Shown here piece after piece: positions 1 to 6,694 of a stretch of DNA of 64,000 nt. The translations under genes and the position numbers were made by a program. The stretch covers positions 1 to 64,000 of the forward strand of contig JAQBNL010000025.1 in NCBI GenBank assembly GCA_028288585.1, given 5' to 3'. This DNA is from Chitinophagaceae bacterium (GTDB lineage Bacteria > Bacteroidota > Bacteroidia > Chitinophagales > Chitinophagaceae). Every line of letters begins with the position of its first letter. Position 1 is the first letter of the stretch. The notes beneath the pieces were generated by a model. The model worked only from the letters and a program-made list of their open reading frames with translations. It did not search any database and was not told the origin of the DNA.

Positions 1-750
1 ATCAGTAAAAAAATACAGGCCTGCTCTATGATCACCTTCTGCAAAGATATGACCAGGCTTTATCTTTCCTGTCAATAGCCCACGCTCCAAAGGACTGTAG
101 GCTAAAATGGATATATTGTTTTCCAAACAATACGGCACCACATCTTCTTCAATATCTTTTTTCACCATACTGTAAGGAACCTGGTTGGATACAATGTTTA
201 TATATTCCCGTGCCTCCGCCAACTGCTGTACATTGTAATTGCAAACGCCTGCATGTCTCACTTTACCCTGTTCAATTAATTTTGCAACAGCACCCATAGT
301 TTCTTCGATCGGCGTAGTGCGGTCAGGCCAATGGATCTGGTAGAGATCAATATAATCAGTGCCTAACCTGCGCAGGCTGTCCTCACATTCTTTAATAACA
401 CTTTCCTTACCGGCATATTTATAAATATCTATTTCTTTTCCTTTTGTATCTGCACTGTGAAAAGCAAGATCACCTTTGGCAAGGTCCCATCGCATACCAT
501 ACTTGGTTAGTATTTGCACCTTATCCCTCGGAAGATCTTTTATCGCTTCACCTACAATTTCTTCGCTGTTGCCCTGCCCGTAAATTGGCGCAGTATCAAT
601 TGATGTAACTCCAAGATCATGTGCTGCCCTGATAGCTTTGATAGCATCATTTCTTTCTGTGCCGCCCCACATCCAGCCACCGGCAGCCCATGCTCCAAAA
701 GTAATAGCTGATACCCTAAGGTCAGCGTTTCCTAATTTTCTGTATTGCAT
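1..750 (-). CDS. Aldo/keto reductase, C-terminus cut by window edge
   Basis: Reverse translation from the ATG at 750 gives an aldo/keto reductase beginning MQYRKLGNADLRVSAITFG and open for 250 codons to the window edge, so the C-terminus lies outside. NADPH-dependent (alpha/beta)8-barrel oxidoreductase of the AKR11/YghZ-like type. The catalytic Asp and Tyr lie in the segment SIDTAPIYGQGNSE, the Lys in ILTKYG and the His in IDLYQIHWPD, giving the usual D-Y-K-H tetrad. No signal peptide, so cytoplasmic. The substrate cannot be told. Its 5' region carries a terminator-like hairpin (836-857) and a LytTR-type box (1024-1053), so expression may depend on read-through of that hairpin. Confidence 0.93.
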   Translation of the reverse strand, partial: MQYRKLGNADLRVSAITFGAWAAGGWMWGGTERNDAIKAIRAAHDLGVTSIDTAPIYGQGNSEEIVGEAIKDLPRDKVQILTKYGMRWDLAKGDLAFHSADTKGKEIDIYKYAGKESVIKECEDSLRRLGTDYIDLYQIHWPDRTTPIEETMGAVAKLIEQGKVRHAGVCNYNVQQLAEAREYINIVSNQVPYSMVKKDIEEDVVPYCLENNISILAYSPLERGLLTGKIKPGHIFAEGDHRAGLYFFTD

Positions 751-827
751 GTTATATAAATTTTATTGTTAGATTAATTAATAAGGATGAGCTCCTGCTG
801 ATTTCTGCGATGGTTTTTTTGCAGTTT

Positions 828-857
828 AAAAAATTGGGCCGCATAGAAATACAGCCC
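828..857 (-). terminator. Intrinsic terminator, cassette A
   Basis: On the minus strand a 9-bp stem GGGCUGUAU/AUGCGGCCC with a UUCU loop (836-857) is followed by a six-U run (828-833). It is nearly identical to the hairpins at 5282-5303 and 5504-5525. Two positions pair only as U.G wobbles on the minus strand and would be C.A mismatches on the plus strand. This identifies minus as the functional strand. Confidence 0.8.
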
Positions 858-986
858 GTTACCAAAACTAACTGCTTATGAGAAAACCTTACTAAACCTT
901 CTTTTGCTTTTATATTGAGCTTGCATCGCAAACTGTGATCTTAAAATGTTTTTGTTATTCACATTATAAAGCTACGCTGCCGGTTT
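828..986 (-). ncRNA. Putative small RNA or attenuated leader, cassette A
   Basis: Minus-strand cassette. LytTR-type box at 1024-1053, then a promoter-like CACCTCTG (993-1000) followed by AAAAATAA, then about 155 nt without a convincing ORF, then the terminator at 828-857. The last 50 nt, including TTTTCTCATAAGCAGTT before the hairpin, match cassette B. The start near 986 is inferred from the -7-like element. Because the aldo/keto reductase starts 78 nt past the U-run, the transcript could instead be an attenuated leader of that gene. This entry also accounts for most of the 361-bp gap at 751-1111. Confidence 0.5.
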
Positions 987-1023
987 ATTTTTCAGAGGTG
1001 TAATACGCCTGTTTGAGTTTAAC

Positions 1024-1053
1024 TGTCGATGAACAGGCAAAACCTGTCGGCGG
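1024..1053 (-). promoter_or_regulatory. LytTR-type direct-repeat box A
   Basis: Two 9-bp repeats in plus-strand reading, TGTCGATGA (1024-1032) and TGTCGGCGG (1045-1053), are separated by the 12-bp spacer ACAGGCAAAACC (21-bp period). Two 9-bp repeats with 12-13 bp between them is the known architecture of LytTR-domain binding sites. The same box occurs at 2713, 5418 and 5643. Binding by the LytTR regulator at 5811-6506 is inference. Confidence 0.6.
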
Positions 1054-1111
1054 AGATTAAAAACCGGCAGTATACAGAACAATACCGGATAAAGTTTCGG
1101 GAACTTAATTA

Positions 1112-2128
1112 TTACTTAACAGGCGCTTCTTCGGAGATCAGTTTTTCAGCTTTTAGGTCTGCCCAAAAGTCTGCGGGGATCTTTACTTTCATTGATCCAA
1201 CATCTTCCGTTATTTGTTGCGCTGTTCTTGCACCGCAAAGAACGGCAGCAGATACATCCGGCATTGCCGCAAATTGTAAAGCAGCCGTTCTCAGATCCAC
1301 ATCATACGCATTGGCTATGGCGGCAAGGTGATCTCTTTTCGCAATAAATTCATTGGGCATTTCGCGGCCATAATTATACCGGTTACTCCCGGAGATAAAG
1401 CCGGCATTTAATGCAGAGCCCATTACAAGCCGGATATTCTTTTTTCTTACCGCGGGAAAGATATTTTTTAATGCATACTCATGATCAATTAATGAATATT
1501 GCGAAGCCAGCAAAAAAATATCAGGATCGGCGACTTCCATTGTAGCCAATATAGGTTCGGGCCTGTTAACACCAAGTCCCCAGGCTTTTATCAAACCTTC
1601 TTCACGCATACGGGTGAGCTCAGGAAAAGCGCCTTGTGTAGCTATTTCAAAATGCCCCAGCCATGCACCCTCAAGATATTTATTGTCGGGAGACAGGTCG
1701 TGAACAAAAACAATATCCAGGCTATCTATACCCAAACGCTGCAGACTGTCTTCAATGGAACGGCGCACGGCAGCAGCCGAATAATTAAACTCAACCATGT
1801 TTGGCGAACCGGCCAATGGAAAAAGATTTGATCTGATTGCTTTTTTTGATGCCTTCAGCAGCTTGCCTACTTTAGATGAAATAACATATTCTGACCTTTT
1901 TTGACTGTGAAGGAACTGTCCGAAGCGGCGTTCTGCCAAACCTAAACCATACCAGGGCGAAACATCGTAATAACGGACACCTGCGTCCCAGGCGGCTTCT
2001 AAAGTTTGCTGTGCTTCAGCATCAGTAACGGCAGAAAATTCGTTGCCAATTGGCACACCACCCAAACCAAAATGGTAGGGCAGCCGGTAATGGCCGGAAG
2101 TTGTTGATGCTGTTTTTTCCTGTTTCAT
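1112..2128 (-). CDS. Aldo/keto reductase (D-threo-aldose 1-dehydrogenase-like)
   Basis: A 338-residue aldo/keto reductase resembling the D-threo-aldose 1-dehydrogenase / pyridoxal 4-dehydrogenase group. That group oxidises sugars such as L-fucose to lactones with NAD(P)+. Visible marks are YYDVSPWYGLGLAERRFG near residues 53-70 (catalytic Asp and Tyr), the Lys in SSKVGKLL, and the His in DIVFVHDL. The C-terminal cofactor-loop region (SAAVLCGARTAQQI) is intact. No signal peptide, so cytoplasmic. It is followed by cassette A and another aldo/keto reductase, and is preceded by osmC only 65 bp away on the same strand, so osmC and this gene could be co-transcribed. The exact substrate is unknown. 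Confidence 0.88.
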   Translation of the reverse strand: MKQEKTASTTSGHYRLPYHFGLGGVPIGNEFSAVTDAEAQQTLEAAWDAGVRYYDVSPWYGLGLAERRFGQFLHSQKRSEYVISSKVGKLLKASKKAIRSNLFPLAGSPNMVEFNYSAAAVRRSIEDSLQRLGIDSLDIVFVHDLSPDNKYLEGAWLGHFEIATQGAFPELTRMREEGLIKAWGLGVNRPEPILATMEVADPDIFLLASQYSLIDHEYALKNIFPAVRKKNIRLVMGSALNAGFISGSNRYNYGREMPNEFIAKRDHLAAIANAYDVDLRTAALQFAAMPDVSAAVLCGARTAQQITEDVGSMKVKIPADFWADLKAEKLISEEAPVK

Positions 2129-2193
2129 ACTATTGCTGTTTTACATGTATTATTTATATAACAAAATTTATTCTCACTAAACGGAGACCTTTT

Positions 2194-2643
2194 TTAGAGG
2201 CCAGTCTCATTCGCCTCTGTTTTACTCTCTCTGGAAATAAATGTGCGGAGTTCAATATCATTCTCTAAAATTTTTGAAATGGGGCAATGCTTTGCAACTT
2301 CCTGCAACCGTAATTTTTGTTCTTCATCAACCGGGCTAAGAAATATTATTTGCCTGTCAATGATGGTAATAATTTTTTCATCTTTTGTTTCCTGGTAATA
2401 ATTAACTTTTACTGCCATCTGCGGAATATCCCAGCCCTTGTTATCAACAAACATTCGCAAAGTGATCAGTGTGCATGATGCAAGCGATGAAAGCAAAAGT
2501 GTGTAAGGATCAGGGCCCAGGTCTTTTCCTCCTGACGTTACAGGCTCATCGGCAATAAATTTTCCACTTCGCCATTCTATAGTGCATTGATATTTTTCCT
2601 TGCCGATGATCCCGTGAACGGGTTTTTCAAATTTGTATTCCAT
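2194..2643 (-). CDS. OsmC family peroxidase-like protein
   Basis: A 149-residue OsmC/Ohr-family protein. Family members reduce organic hydroperoxides through two cysteines. One is in the LASCTLITLRMF helix (about residue 57) and the other in HCPISKIL (about residue 120). Both are present at the expected spacing, so it should be catalytically competent. The Gly/Pro loop LGPDPYTLLLSSLASC is typical of the OsmC subclass (YhfA-like) rather than Ohr. Cytoplasmic. The start ATG at 2643 is supported by a -7 element TACTTTTG at 2677-2684 and a LytTR-type box just upstream, so it is a probable member of the local two-component regulon. Confidence 0.9.
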   Translation of the reverse strand: MEYKFEKPVHGIIGKEKYQCTIEWRSGKFIADEPVTSGGKDLGPDPYTLLLSSLASCTLITLRMFVDNKGWDIPQMAVKVNYYQETKDEKIITIIDRQIIFLSPVDEEQKLRLQEVAKHCPISKILENDIELRTFISRESKTEANETGL

Positions 2644-2676
2644 ACTATTTTTTTTGTTTTAAAACTTAGTTGTATC

Positions 2677-2742
2677 CAAAAGTATCCAGGCGCAACATCC
2701 CAGTGGTTTCGGAATCGATGACGAGGCAAGAACTGTCGATGA
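2677..2742 (-). promoter_or_regulatory. osmC promoter with LytTR-type box D
   Basis: Minus-strand -7 element TACTTTTG (2677-2684) matches the Bacteroidota consensus TAnnTTTG. No good -33 element is seen. Instead, 28 bp upstream lies a 9-12-9 direct repeat: plus-strand repeats AATCGATGA (2713-2721) and TGTCGATGA (2734-2742) with spacer CGAGGCAAGAAC. A missing -33 element next to an activator-type site suggests activator dependence. Confidence 0.6.
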
Positions 2743-2835
2743 GAGGAAAATTTTGTATCGGCACCCATCAGCGTATTGCAAGAAGTAGCACAGGTTTACA
2801 GGGGGTAGTAAATTATAAAAGCATTACCTAAAAGA

Positions 2836-5031
2836 TCAGGATATATCTTCCAGGTATTCTTTAGCCTCCTGAAAAACCTGCCGGCAAATTTTATTGACCG
2901 CCATTATTTTTTCCTGCACGTTAGTATTTTCTTTTTCAATACCGGCATTATTTTCAATATTGTCCAGGTAAGGATCCAGTTTTTCTGTAAGCCCCATAAA
3001 TGAAACAGAGGTTTTCAGGTTGTGTGCTATCTGTGATGCTTCTTCATAATTTTTTTTAGCAAACGCATCCTGCATGGCTTCCAGGTCAGCCGGTGTTTGT
3101 TGCAGGAATTGCTCTATCATATTTACTTCGAATACAGTGTTACCACCGGATATTTCTTTGAGATAACCGAGGTTCAGATATTCCGCAGTTTTACCAGCGG
3201 TATTATTTTCATTCTTTTTCCCCGCTGAACCACTGCTGTTTTGTAATATGCCATTGATTATTTTGAACAATTCATTTTCCCGGATGGGCTTTGAAATATA
3301 TTCATTCATTCCATAGCTTAAACATTTCTCTCTTTCTCCTGCCATTGCATGCGCCGTCATAGCAATAATGGGAATATTATTATTAAGTTCATTCCTGATC
3401 TTTTTTGTGGCCATGTATCCATCCATCAGCGGCATCTGTATATCCATTAATACCAGGCTGTAATTTTTTTGCTCCAATGCATCGATAACTTCCTGTCCAT
3501 TATTCACAATATCAAAATCAAGATCCCAGCTTGCCAGTAAGTGTTTCATCAGGTTTTGATTCATGGCATTATCCTCTGCTACCAGTATCTTAATATTTTT
3601 TGTGTTTAATTGTATCTCTTCTTCGGGTATAAATTTATCTCCGTTCAGATCTTTTGAGACCTTATAAGGAATGATAAAAATAAATTCAGTTCCCCCGTTT
3701 GTTTTACTGCTTACACTGATCGTTCCGTTTTGTAATTCTACCAGCTGCTTAACAATAGACAACCCAAGGCCCGTGCCTCCGTATTTACGGGTTGTATCTG
3801 TATCAGCCTGTTGAAACCTGTCAAATATGGTTTCTATTTTATTAGCCGGGATACCAATGCCGGTATCTTTAACAGAAAAAGAAATATCAATTGCCTCTTC
3901 CTTTTTCTTATTGGCTGTTACATTTATATGGATGCTGCCGGTATTGGTAAACTTTACAGAATTATTTACAAGGTTCACCAATATTTGTGTGAGGCGGATG
4001 GCATCGCCAATTAATATATCGGGTATCTGCTCTTCTACATTTACAGTAAGATGGAGATTCTTTTGCTGGATTTTTTCTCCAAACATTGTTTGTACTGAGT
4101 GCAGCAATCCACGCAAACTAAAAGAGTTTGATTCAATACGCATCATGCCGGCTTCTATCTTAGAAAAATCAAGTACGTCATTTATAATGGTCAGTAAATT
4201 TTCACCGGAATTCTGGATGGATCTTACAAACTCCTTTTCCTTTTCATTTAATGGTTCTTTCTGTAACAAATTTGTAAAACCAAGAATTGCATTCATCGGC
4301 GTTCGGATCTCATGGCTCATGTTTGCCATAAAATTTTCTTTCATAAGAGCAGCTTCCCGTACTTTCTTTTCTGATTCATTTAATTGATCATACAACTGTT
4401 GTTGCCGCTTAACTTTTTTGGTGATATACCAAAAAGTGAACATGCATGCTAACCCGGCGGTGACGGCCAGGAAAATTCCCCACTCTTTTGCACTGTGCCC
4501 GCTCTTATCAGCATCAACAGCCAATTGTGTAAGATATCTTTGCCGTGGTATGCTTAATGAATCGATAACATCCACAATTTCCTCCATTACGTACTTTTTG
4601 CGGTTCTTGTACATCTCTTCAGCTGCGGGCTGGCCTTTCGTAAAAAGGGCGGTGAGAATATTCTCGCTGAACTTCAGTTTATCTTCTATTAACGAATCCA
4701 GGAGTTGTACAAGTTGTTTGGTACTGTCAGTTAGCAAAAGAGGATTTAACTTAGAAAGCGATTCGGTTACATTTTTTTCTTTTTGCCTTATACGGCCAAG
4801 ATACACAGAATCCTCACTAATAACCGTGCGGTGTATCTGGCTTTCAATGTAAAGCAGATCTGTTTGTAATTTTTTTGCCTCCCCGATTATCTGGAATTCG
4901 TTGATCAGTGATTCATTACCGTGGATGAGATTATTGATATTCCGGTTGGAGTTGTATTGCAGGAATACAACCAGCATAATGGTGGCAATAAAAATGCCGA
5001 GTAAATAAACCATGAACCTTTTGTTATGCAT
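2836..5031 (-). CDS. Hybrid sensor histidine kinase with receiver and HPt domains
   Basis: A 731-residue membrane-bound hybrid kinase. In order: TM helix (about 7-24), a periplasmic helical sensor region (about 25-180), a second TM helix (about 184-203), a coiled linker, HisKA with the H-box [20 protein letters not shown], HATPase with N box ([12 protein letters not shown]) and G boxes ([15 protein letters not shown]), a receiver with ILVAEDN and the phospho-Asp in [13 protein letters not shown], and a C-terminal HPt domain with [11 protein letters not shown]. All phosphorelay residues are present. The start overlaps by 8 bp the stop of a small membrane-protein gene, implying one operon. The LytTR regulator gene upstream on the same strand is the likely output, but this is inferred from proximity. 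Confidence 0.93.
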   Translation of the reverse strand: MHNKRFMVYLLGIFIATIMLVVFLQYNSNRNINNLIHGNESLINEFQIIGEAKKLQTDLLYIESQIHRTVISEDSVYLGRIRQKEKNVTESLSKLNPLLLTDSTKQLVQLLDSLIEDKLKFSENILTALFTKGQPAAEEMYKNRKKYVMEEIVDVIDSLSIPRQRYLTQLAVDADKSGHSAKEWGIFLAVTAGLACMFTFWYITKKVKRQQQLYDQLNESEKKVREAALMKENFMANMSHEIRTPMNAILGFTNLLQKEPLNEKEKEFVRSIQNSGENLLTIINDVLDFSKIEAGMMRIESNSFSLRGLLHSVQTMFGEKIQQKNLHLTVNVEEQIPDILIGDAIRLTQILVNLVNNSVKFTNTGSIHINVTANKKKEEAIDISFSVKDTGIGIPANKIETIFDRFQQADTDTTRKYGGTGLGLSIVKQLVELQNGTISVSSKTNGGTEFIFIIPYKVSKDLNGDKFIPEEEIQLNTKNIKILVAEDNAMNQNLMKHLLASWDLDFDIVNNGQEVIDALEQKNYSLVLMDIQMPLMDGYMATKKIRNELNNNIPIIAMTAHAMAGEREKCLSYGMNEYISKPIRENELFKIINGILQNSSGSAGKKNENNTAGKTAEYLNLGYLKEISGGNTVFEVNMIEQFLQQTPADLEAMQDAFAKKNYEEASQIAHNLKTSVSFMGLTEKLDPYLDNIENNAGIEKENTNVQEKIMAVNKICRQVFQEAKEYLEDIS

Positions 5032-5269
5032 TGGTGTCAGGTTTTATTGTCTGTATTTTTTTAGTTTCTAAGTTACTGCTTTTAGAAGTGCTGTTCATGA
5101 AATTAAAGTATAACCTGAAAAGAATTACAATAGAAAATGCAGTAAGTATCACCAGCAGGATAATAATGATCTTTTGCGCATGGTGTTCCATTGCATACAA
5201 TGAGTAATACGTAAAAAGAATAATAGCAACTGTATTCAGAATAAATGATATCGTAAATTTTATTTTCAT
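5024..5269 (-). CDS. Small two-helix membrane protein upstream of hybrid kinase
   Basis: An 81-residue protein with two predicted membrane helices (about residues 6-25 and 32-53) separated by the short charged loop MEHHAQK, and a polar Ser/Lys/Thr tail. I do not recognise a family. It overlaps the kinase start by 8 bp (translational coupling), so it may be a membrane partner of the kinase. Its ATG lies only 5-6 bp after the U-run of the cassette B terminator. Transcription arriving from the B promoter must pass that hairpin to express this gene and the kinase. Confidence 0.65.
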   Translation of the reverse strand: MKIKFTISFILNTVAIILFTYYSLYAMEHHAQKIIIILLVILTAFSIVILFRLYFNFMNSTSKSSNLETKKIQTIKPDTNA

Positions 5270-5274
5270 AGATT

Positions 5275-5303
5275 AAAAAGAGGGCCGCATAGAAATGCAG
5301 CCC
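5275..5303 (-). terminator. Terminator/attenuator hairpin, cassette B
   Basis: Minus-strand stem GGGCUGCAU/AUGCGGCCC with UUCU loop (5282-5303), followed by UCUUUUU (5275-5281). It lies immediately before the ATG of the small membrane protein at 5269, so it can act as an attenuator of the kinase operon. It also occupies the ribosome-binding region. Confidence 0.75.
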
Positions 5304-5377
5304 GTAAACTAAACCAACTGCTTATGAGAAAACTGATTTTATTTTTTTTGGGATATATTATTTATCATCTTTAATTA
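5275..5377 (-). ncRNA. Putative small RNA or attenuated leader, cassette B
   Basis: Minus-strand cassette with box at 5418-5447, promoter-like CACCTTTA (5383-5390) 27 bp downstream of the box, about 100 nt with no conserved ORF, and the terminator at 5275-5303. It is a diverged tandem copy of cassette C (222-bp offset between hairpins). The box, the CACCTTTACAAAATAATT segment and the hairpin are the best conserved parts. The 5' end is inferred. It may be a leader of the kinase operon rather than a free RNA. Confidence 0.5.
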
Positions 5378-5417
5378 TTTTGTAAAGGTGGATTAGAAAA
5401 TCATGAGCCTTCTGTAA

Positions 5418-5447
5418 AAACGGCAAACAGGCAAAAAGTGTCGTTGA
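5418..5447 (-). promoter_or_regulatory. LytTR-type direct-repeat box B
   Basis: Plus-strand repeats AAACGGCAA (5418-5426) and TGTCGTTGA (5439-5447) with spacer ACAGGCAAAAAG (21-bp period). The repeat nearest the promoter is the more degenerate one, as in box C. It lies 27 bp upstream of the -7-like element. Confidence 0.55.
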
Positions 5448-5496
5448 AAAGAATTACCTGCTGTGTGGTCATCATACATTTAAGTTTAATTGATTT

Positions 5497-5525
5497 AAAA
5501 AAGGGGCCGCATAGAAATGCAGCCC
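5497..5525 (-). terminator. Intrinsic terminator, cassette C
   Basis: Same 9-bp stem and UUCU loop as cassette B (5504-5525), followed by C and a six-U run (5497-5502). No gene lies between it and the next LytTR-type box, so here it ends a free-standing transcript. Confidence 0.8.
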
Positions 5526-5601
5526 GTTACCCTAAAACTAAACTGCCATGAAAAAAACTGTTTTTATATATGCGGATATATTCTTTATTATCTTTTAATT
5601 A
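5497..5601 (-). ncRNA. Putative small RNA, cassette C
   Basis: The clearest small-RNA candidate of the three cassettes: box at 5643-5672, -7-like CACCTTTA at 5607-5614 (28 bp from the box, the same spacing as in the osmC promoter), roughly 100 nt, then a strong terminator and no downstream gene of its own. It lies directly 3' of the LytTR response-regulator gene. The start site is inferred. Confidence 0.55.
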
Positions 5602-5642
5602 TTTTGTAAAGGTGGGTTAGAAAAATCAGTAGCTTTTTGTAA

Positions 5643-5672
5643 AAACGGTTAACGGGCAAAAGATGTCGGTGA
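5643..5672 (-). promoter_or_regulatory. LytTR-type direct-repeat box C
   Basis: Plus-strand repeats AAACGGTTA (5643-5651) and TGTCGGTGA (5664-5672), spacer ACGGGCAAAAGA, 21-bp period. A further degenerate half-site TGTCAATTA follows at 5684-5692. Confidence 0.55.
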
Positions 5673-5741
5673 AAACAATTTGATGTCAATTACATCGAAA
5701 AAAAAATCTTAAAAAGTAAGGAGATGGAGAAGCAATTTTTT

Positions 5742-5772
5742 GCCACAGATTACACAGATTTTTACAGAGATA
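5742..5772. repeat. CACAGATT-type short interspersed repeat
   Basis: Imperfect tandem units CACAGATTA, CACAGATTTTTA, CAGAGATA preceded by TTTTTTGC. The motif GCCACAGATTACACAGATT is a familiar intergenic repeat in many bacterial genomes. It lies between box C and the end of the LytTR regulator gene. No coding potential. Confidence 0.5.
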
Positions 5773-5810
5773 CTTGTAATCCGTAGCTTATTAAACAGTG
5801 GCTATTAAAA

Positions 5811-6506
5811 TCAAAAAATATTCAATCTTTTGTTTAAGATCTTGCGGTAAGCATCTGCTACAGGGATGGTTTTATTATTAATGACAATAACTCCTTCTTC
5901 AATTTTTTCTATCTTATTAAGCGCAACAATATAAGAGCGGTGTACGCGAAGGAATTTATTAGGAGGTAATTTTTCTTCAACATTTTTTAAGGTAGTATGT
6001 ATCGCATGAAATTTTTGTTGGGTAAATACTTTTACATAATCCCCCATGGCTTCCATAAAAAGAATGTCTTCAATTAGTAAACGTTTTAGTACCCCGTTAT
6101 CTCTTATAAAAACAAATTCTGTTTCTTCAACTGAAACATCTGTTTTATTACTGTTATATATCTCGGTAGCTTTTTCAATTGCCTGCAAAAAGCGTGGAAG
6201 TGTGACAGGCTTTACAATGTAATCCGCCACTTTCAATTCAAAGGCATCCACTGCATATTCCGTTTTTGATGTGGTAAAAATGATGATTGGTTTTTTATCT
6301 ACAAGGTTACGTGTTAGTTCTATTCCTGTCATGCCGGGCATTTCAATATCAAGAAATAACAGATCTACCGCCAGGGAATTCATGAGATTATAGGCTTCCA
6401 ACCCACTGGAACATTCGCCAACAATTGTTAACTCTTCTACCTGTGAGGCCAATTGTTTCATGGCTGTACGGGCCATTTTATTGTCATCGATGATCAGGCA
6501 GTTCAT
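5811..6506 (-). CDS. LytTR family response regulator
   Basis: A 231-residue LytR/AlgR-type regulator. The N-terminal receiver (about 1-120) has the acidic pair in LIIDDNK, the phospho-Asp in LLFLDIEMPGMTG (about residue 55), Thr in IIFTTSK and Lys in DYIVKPV. The C-terminal LytTR DNA-binding domain (about 130-231) has FIRDNGVLKRLLIEDILFMEAMGDYVKVFT and the signature FLRVHRSYIVALNKIE. LytTR proteins bind two 9-bp direct repeats 12-13 bp apart. Four such repeats occur in this window, three of them just downstream on the same strand and near the kinase operon. Probable output of the hybrid kinase at 2836-5031. A consensus promoter lies at 6557-6587. Confidence 0.95.
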   Translation of the reverse strand: MNCLIIDDNKMARTAMKQLASQVEELTIVGECSSGLEAYNLMNSLAVDLLFLDIEMPGMTGIELTRNLVDKKPIIIFTTSKTEYAVDAFELKVADYIVKPVTLPRFLQAIEKATEIYNSNKTDVSVEETEFVFIRDNGVLKRLLIEDILFMEAMGDYVKVFTQQKFHAIHTTLKNVEEKLPPNKFLRVHRSYIVALNKIEKIEEGVIVINNKTIPVADAYRKILNKRLNIF

Positions 6507-6556
6507 ATAAAATTTATAACATGATTTAGAATTTCTCTATCTCACTTAAATTTATA

Positions 6557-6587
6557 CAAAAATATTTAGAAAGTATTAATGATTCAA
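6557..6587 (-). promoter_or_regulatory. Promoter of the LytTR regulator
   Basis: Minus strand: -33 TTG (6585-6587), 20-bp spacer, -7 TATTTTTG (6557-6564), matching the Bacteroidota TTTG/N19-21/TAnnTTTG pattern. Predicted 5' UTR of about 45 nt to the ATG at 6506. Confidence 0.6.
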
Positions 6588-6609
6588 TTGAAGATACCTT
6601 TAGCACCAC

Positions 6610-6638
6610 AAAGGGGATTTTATAAGAATCCCCTTTTT
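6610..6638. terminator. Hairpin at end of the glycan utilization operon
   Basis: Perfect 10-bp inverted repeat AAAGGGGATT/AATCCCCTTT (6610-6619 and 6627-6636) with a 7-nt loop. It lies downstream of the last glycoside hydrolase gene (stop at 6695). The U-run is strong on the plus strand and only three U on the minus strand, so termination of the minus operon may be partial. Confidence 0.55.
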
Positions 6639-6694
6639 CTTTTAGCACTACCAGTGGCTTTTCCTTAAATCATTAATAAGTTATTTCGTCATTA

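Larger units (their letters stand above)
5275..5672 (-). repeat. Tandem duplication of a non-coding regulatory cassette
   Basis: Segments 5282-5447 and 5504-5672 are diverged copies of one unit (hairpin, spacer, promoter-like element, LytTR-type box). Hairpin starts are 222 bp apart and boxes 225 bp apart. Together with 5673-5810 this explains the 541-bp space between the small membrane protein and the LytTR regulator. Confidence 0.8.

Noticed and set aside
1029-1331. 100-codon plus-strand frame overlapping the LytTR-type box and the 1112-2128 gene
   Set aside because: Antisense shadow of the aldo/keto reductase gene; it starts inside the direct-repeat box.
5324-5598. Plus-strand 16-codon hydrophobic frames after the hairpins (5324-5374 and 5548-5598), like type I toxin peptides
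   Set aside because: The third copy (878-895) encodes only MRKPY. Peptide sequences are not conserved between B and C, and hairpin pairing is consistent with the minus strand only.
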